Assembly: GCA_002441055.1 (NCBI GenBank)
Contig: DJWR01000141.1
Coordinates: 1,393-16,210, forward strand
Source: Caulobacteraceae bacterium UBA6225
GTDB lineage: Bacteria > Pseudomonadota > Alphaproteobacteria > Caulobacterales > Caulobacteraceae
DNA: 14,818 bases
Direction of reading: 5' to 3'
The translations under genes were made by a program, and so were the position numbers. The notes under the pieces were generated by a model, which did no database searches, was not told the DNA's origin, and saw only the letters and a list, made by a program, of their open reading frames with translations. Below, piece after piece: positions 14,178 through 14,818 of this stretch (the stretch's first letter is position 1; each line of letters opens with the position of its first letter).

Positions 14178-14818
14178 ATGGAGATTCGCGAAGGGCTCAC
14201 CTTCGACGATGTTTTGCTCGAACCCGGCGCGTCCGAGGTCATGCCCACCCAGGTGGACACGACCACACGGCTGACCCGAGAGATCCGGCTGAACATACCC
14301 CTTGTGTCCTCGGCCATGGACACAGTCACCGAAAGTCGGCTCGCCATCGCCATGGCGCAGGCTGGCGGCCTGGGCGTGCTGCATCGCAACTTCACCGTCG
14401 AGGAGCAGGCCGATCAGGTCCGCGAGGTGAAGCGCTATGAGAGCGGCATGGTCATCAATCCGCTGACCATCCATCCAGATACGACCCTGGGTGAGATTCG
14501 CGAGATCAAGGCGCGCCGTCGGATTTCCGGCTTCCCGGTTGTGGAGCGCGACACCGGCAAACTGGTGGGCATTCTCACCAACCGGGATATGCGCTTCGAG
14601 GCCAGCGACGCCATGCCGGCCAGCGCCATCATGACCAAAGACAAGCTGATCACGGTCAAGGAAGGCGTTGAGCAGTCCGAGGCCCATGATCTGCTCCGGC
14701 GCAACAAGATTGAACGCCTGATCGTGGTGGACGACGCCTATCGCGCCGTAGGCCTGATCACCGTCAAGGACATCGAAAAGGCCCAGGCTCACCCCTTGGC
14801 CGCCAAGGATAGCAAGGG
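14178..14818 (+). CDS. guaB: Inosine-5'-monophosphate dehydrogenase, N-terminal part (cut by window edge)
   Basis: The first 213 codons of IMP dehydrogenase, the NAD-dependent cytoplasmic enzyme that oxidises IMP to XMP in the committed step of GTP synthesis. The protein begins with REGLTFDDVLLEP (4-16), which opens the TIM barrel, and continues with LNIPLVSSAMDTVTE (38-52) and AMAQAGGLGVLHRN (58-71). The paired CBS domains start near residue 90: MVINPLTIHPDTTLGEI, GFPVVERDTGKLVGILTNRDMRF, then ITVKEGVEQSEAHDLL and RLIVVDDAYRAVGLITVKDIEKA. CBS pairs in this family sense purine nucleotides. The catalytic cysteine loop lies beyond the right edge. GGAGAG four bases before the ATG is a good ribosome site. 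Two GANTC sites flank the start codon (14171-14175 and 14183-14187). In ppGpp-using bacteria GTP synthesis and pppGpp conversion are linked, which makes the nearby ppx/gppA gene a sensible neighbour. Confidence 0.97.
   Translation, partial: MEIREGLTFDDVLLEPGASEVMPTQVDTTTRLTREIRLNIPLVSSAMDTVTESRLAIAMAQAGGLGVLHRNFTVEEQADQVREVKRYESGMVINPLTIHPDTTLGEIREIKARRRISGFPVVERDTGKLVGILTNRDMRFEASDAMPASAIMTKDKLITVKEGVEQSEAHDLLRRNKIERLIVVDDAYRAVGLITVKDIEKAQAHPLAAKDSK

Noticed and set aside
1..14818. CRISPR arrays, tRNA or rRNA genes, insertion sequences or prophage genes
   Set aside because: No spaced direct repeats, RNA gene signatures, transposase or integrase motifs, or terminal inverted repeats were found by reading.

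Overview
This GC-rich window looks like the chromosome of an alphaproteobacterium of the Caulobacterales (Caulobacter, Phenylobacterium or Brevundimonas type). The grounds are the strong GC bias at third codon positions, the alphaproteobacterial form of the genes (RlmE with a basic N-terminal extension, a long TamB, a single-domain phenylalanine hydroxylase), and promoter-like sites close to the Caulobacter housekeeping consensus. The genus cannot be fixed from the sequence alone. I see no tRNA, rRNA, insertion sequence, prophage or CRISPR array. Coding density is very high and no gap without a gene exceeds about 200 bases.

Layout. (1) 1-1187, minus strand: a small DUF2946 protein, then an intrinsic terminator touching its stop codon, then the first 218 codons of a TonB-dependent outer-membrane receptor that runs off the left edge. 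This is probably a metal or metal-chelate uptake locus. (2) 1258-4684, minus strand: a tightly packed three-gene operon of a circularly permuted ATP-grasp protein, an alpha-E protein and a transglutaminase-like protein. This conserved cassette has no settled function. The bacterial proteasome homologue Anbu, often found with it, is absent here, and the transglutaminase ends in seven glutamines. (3) 4880-10836, plus strand: tamA and tamB, overlapping by four bases, which encode the outer-membrane barrel and the inner-membrane-anchored partner of the translocation and assembly module. (4) 10830-12110, minus strand: hspQ followed by phenylalanine 4-monooxygenase (phhA), whose end overlaps the end of tamB. 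(5) 12275-14818, plus strand: a Ppx/GppA phosphatase with an arginine-rich tail, overlapping the 23S rRNA methyltransferase gene rlmE, then guaB (IMP dehydrogenase), cut by the right edge.

How they fit together. The window is mostly core genome: envelope biogenesis (tamAB), metal uptake (receptor plus DUF2946), translation and nucleotide or stringent-response functions (ppx/gppA, rlmE, guaB), and amino-acid catabolism (phhA). The least understood part is the ATP-grasp/alpha-E/transglutaminase operon, which is transcribed divergently from tamAB. Two sequence signals that genes do not explain stand out: a perfect 24-bp palindrome early in tamA, and iterated 7-mers in the divergent control region just upstream of it.
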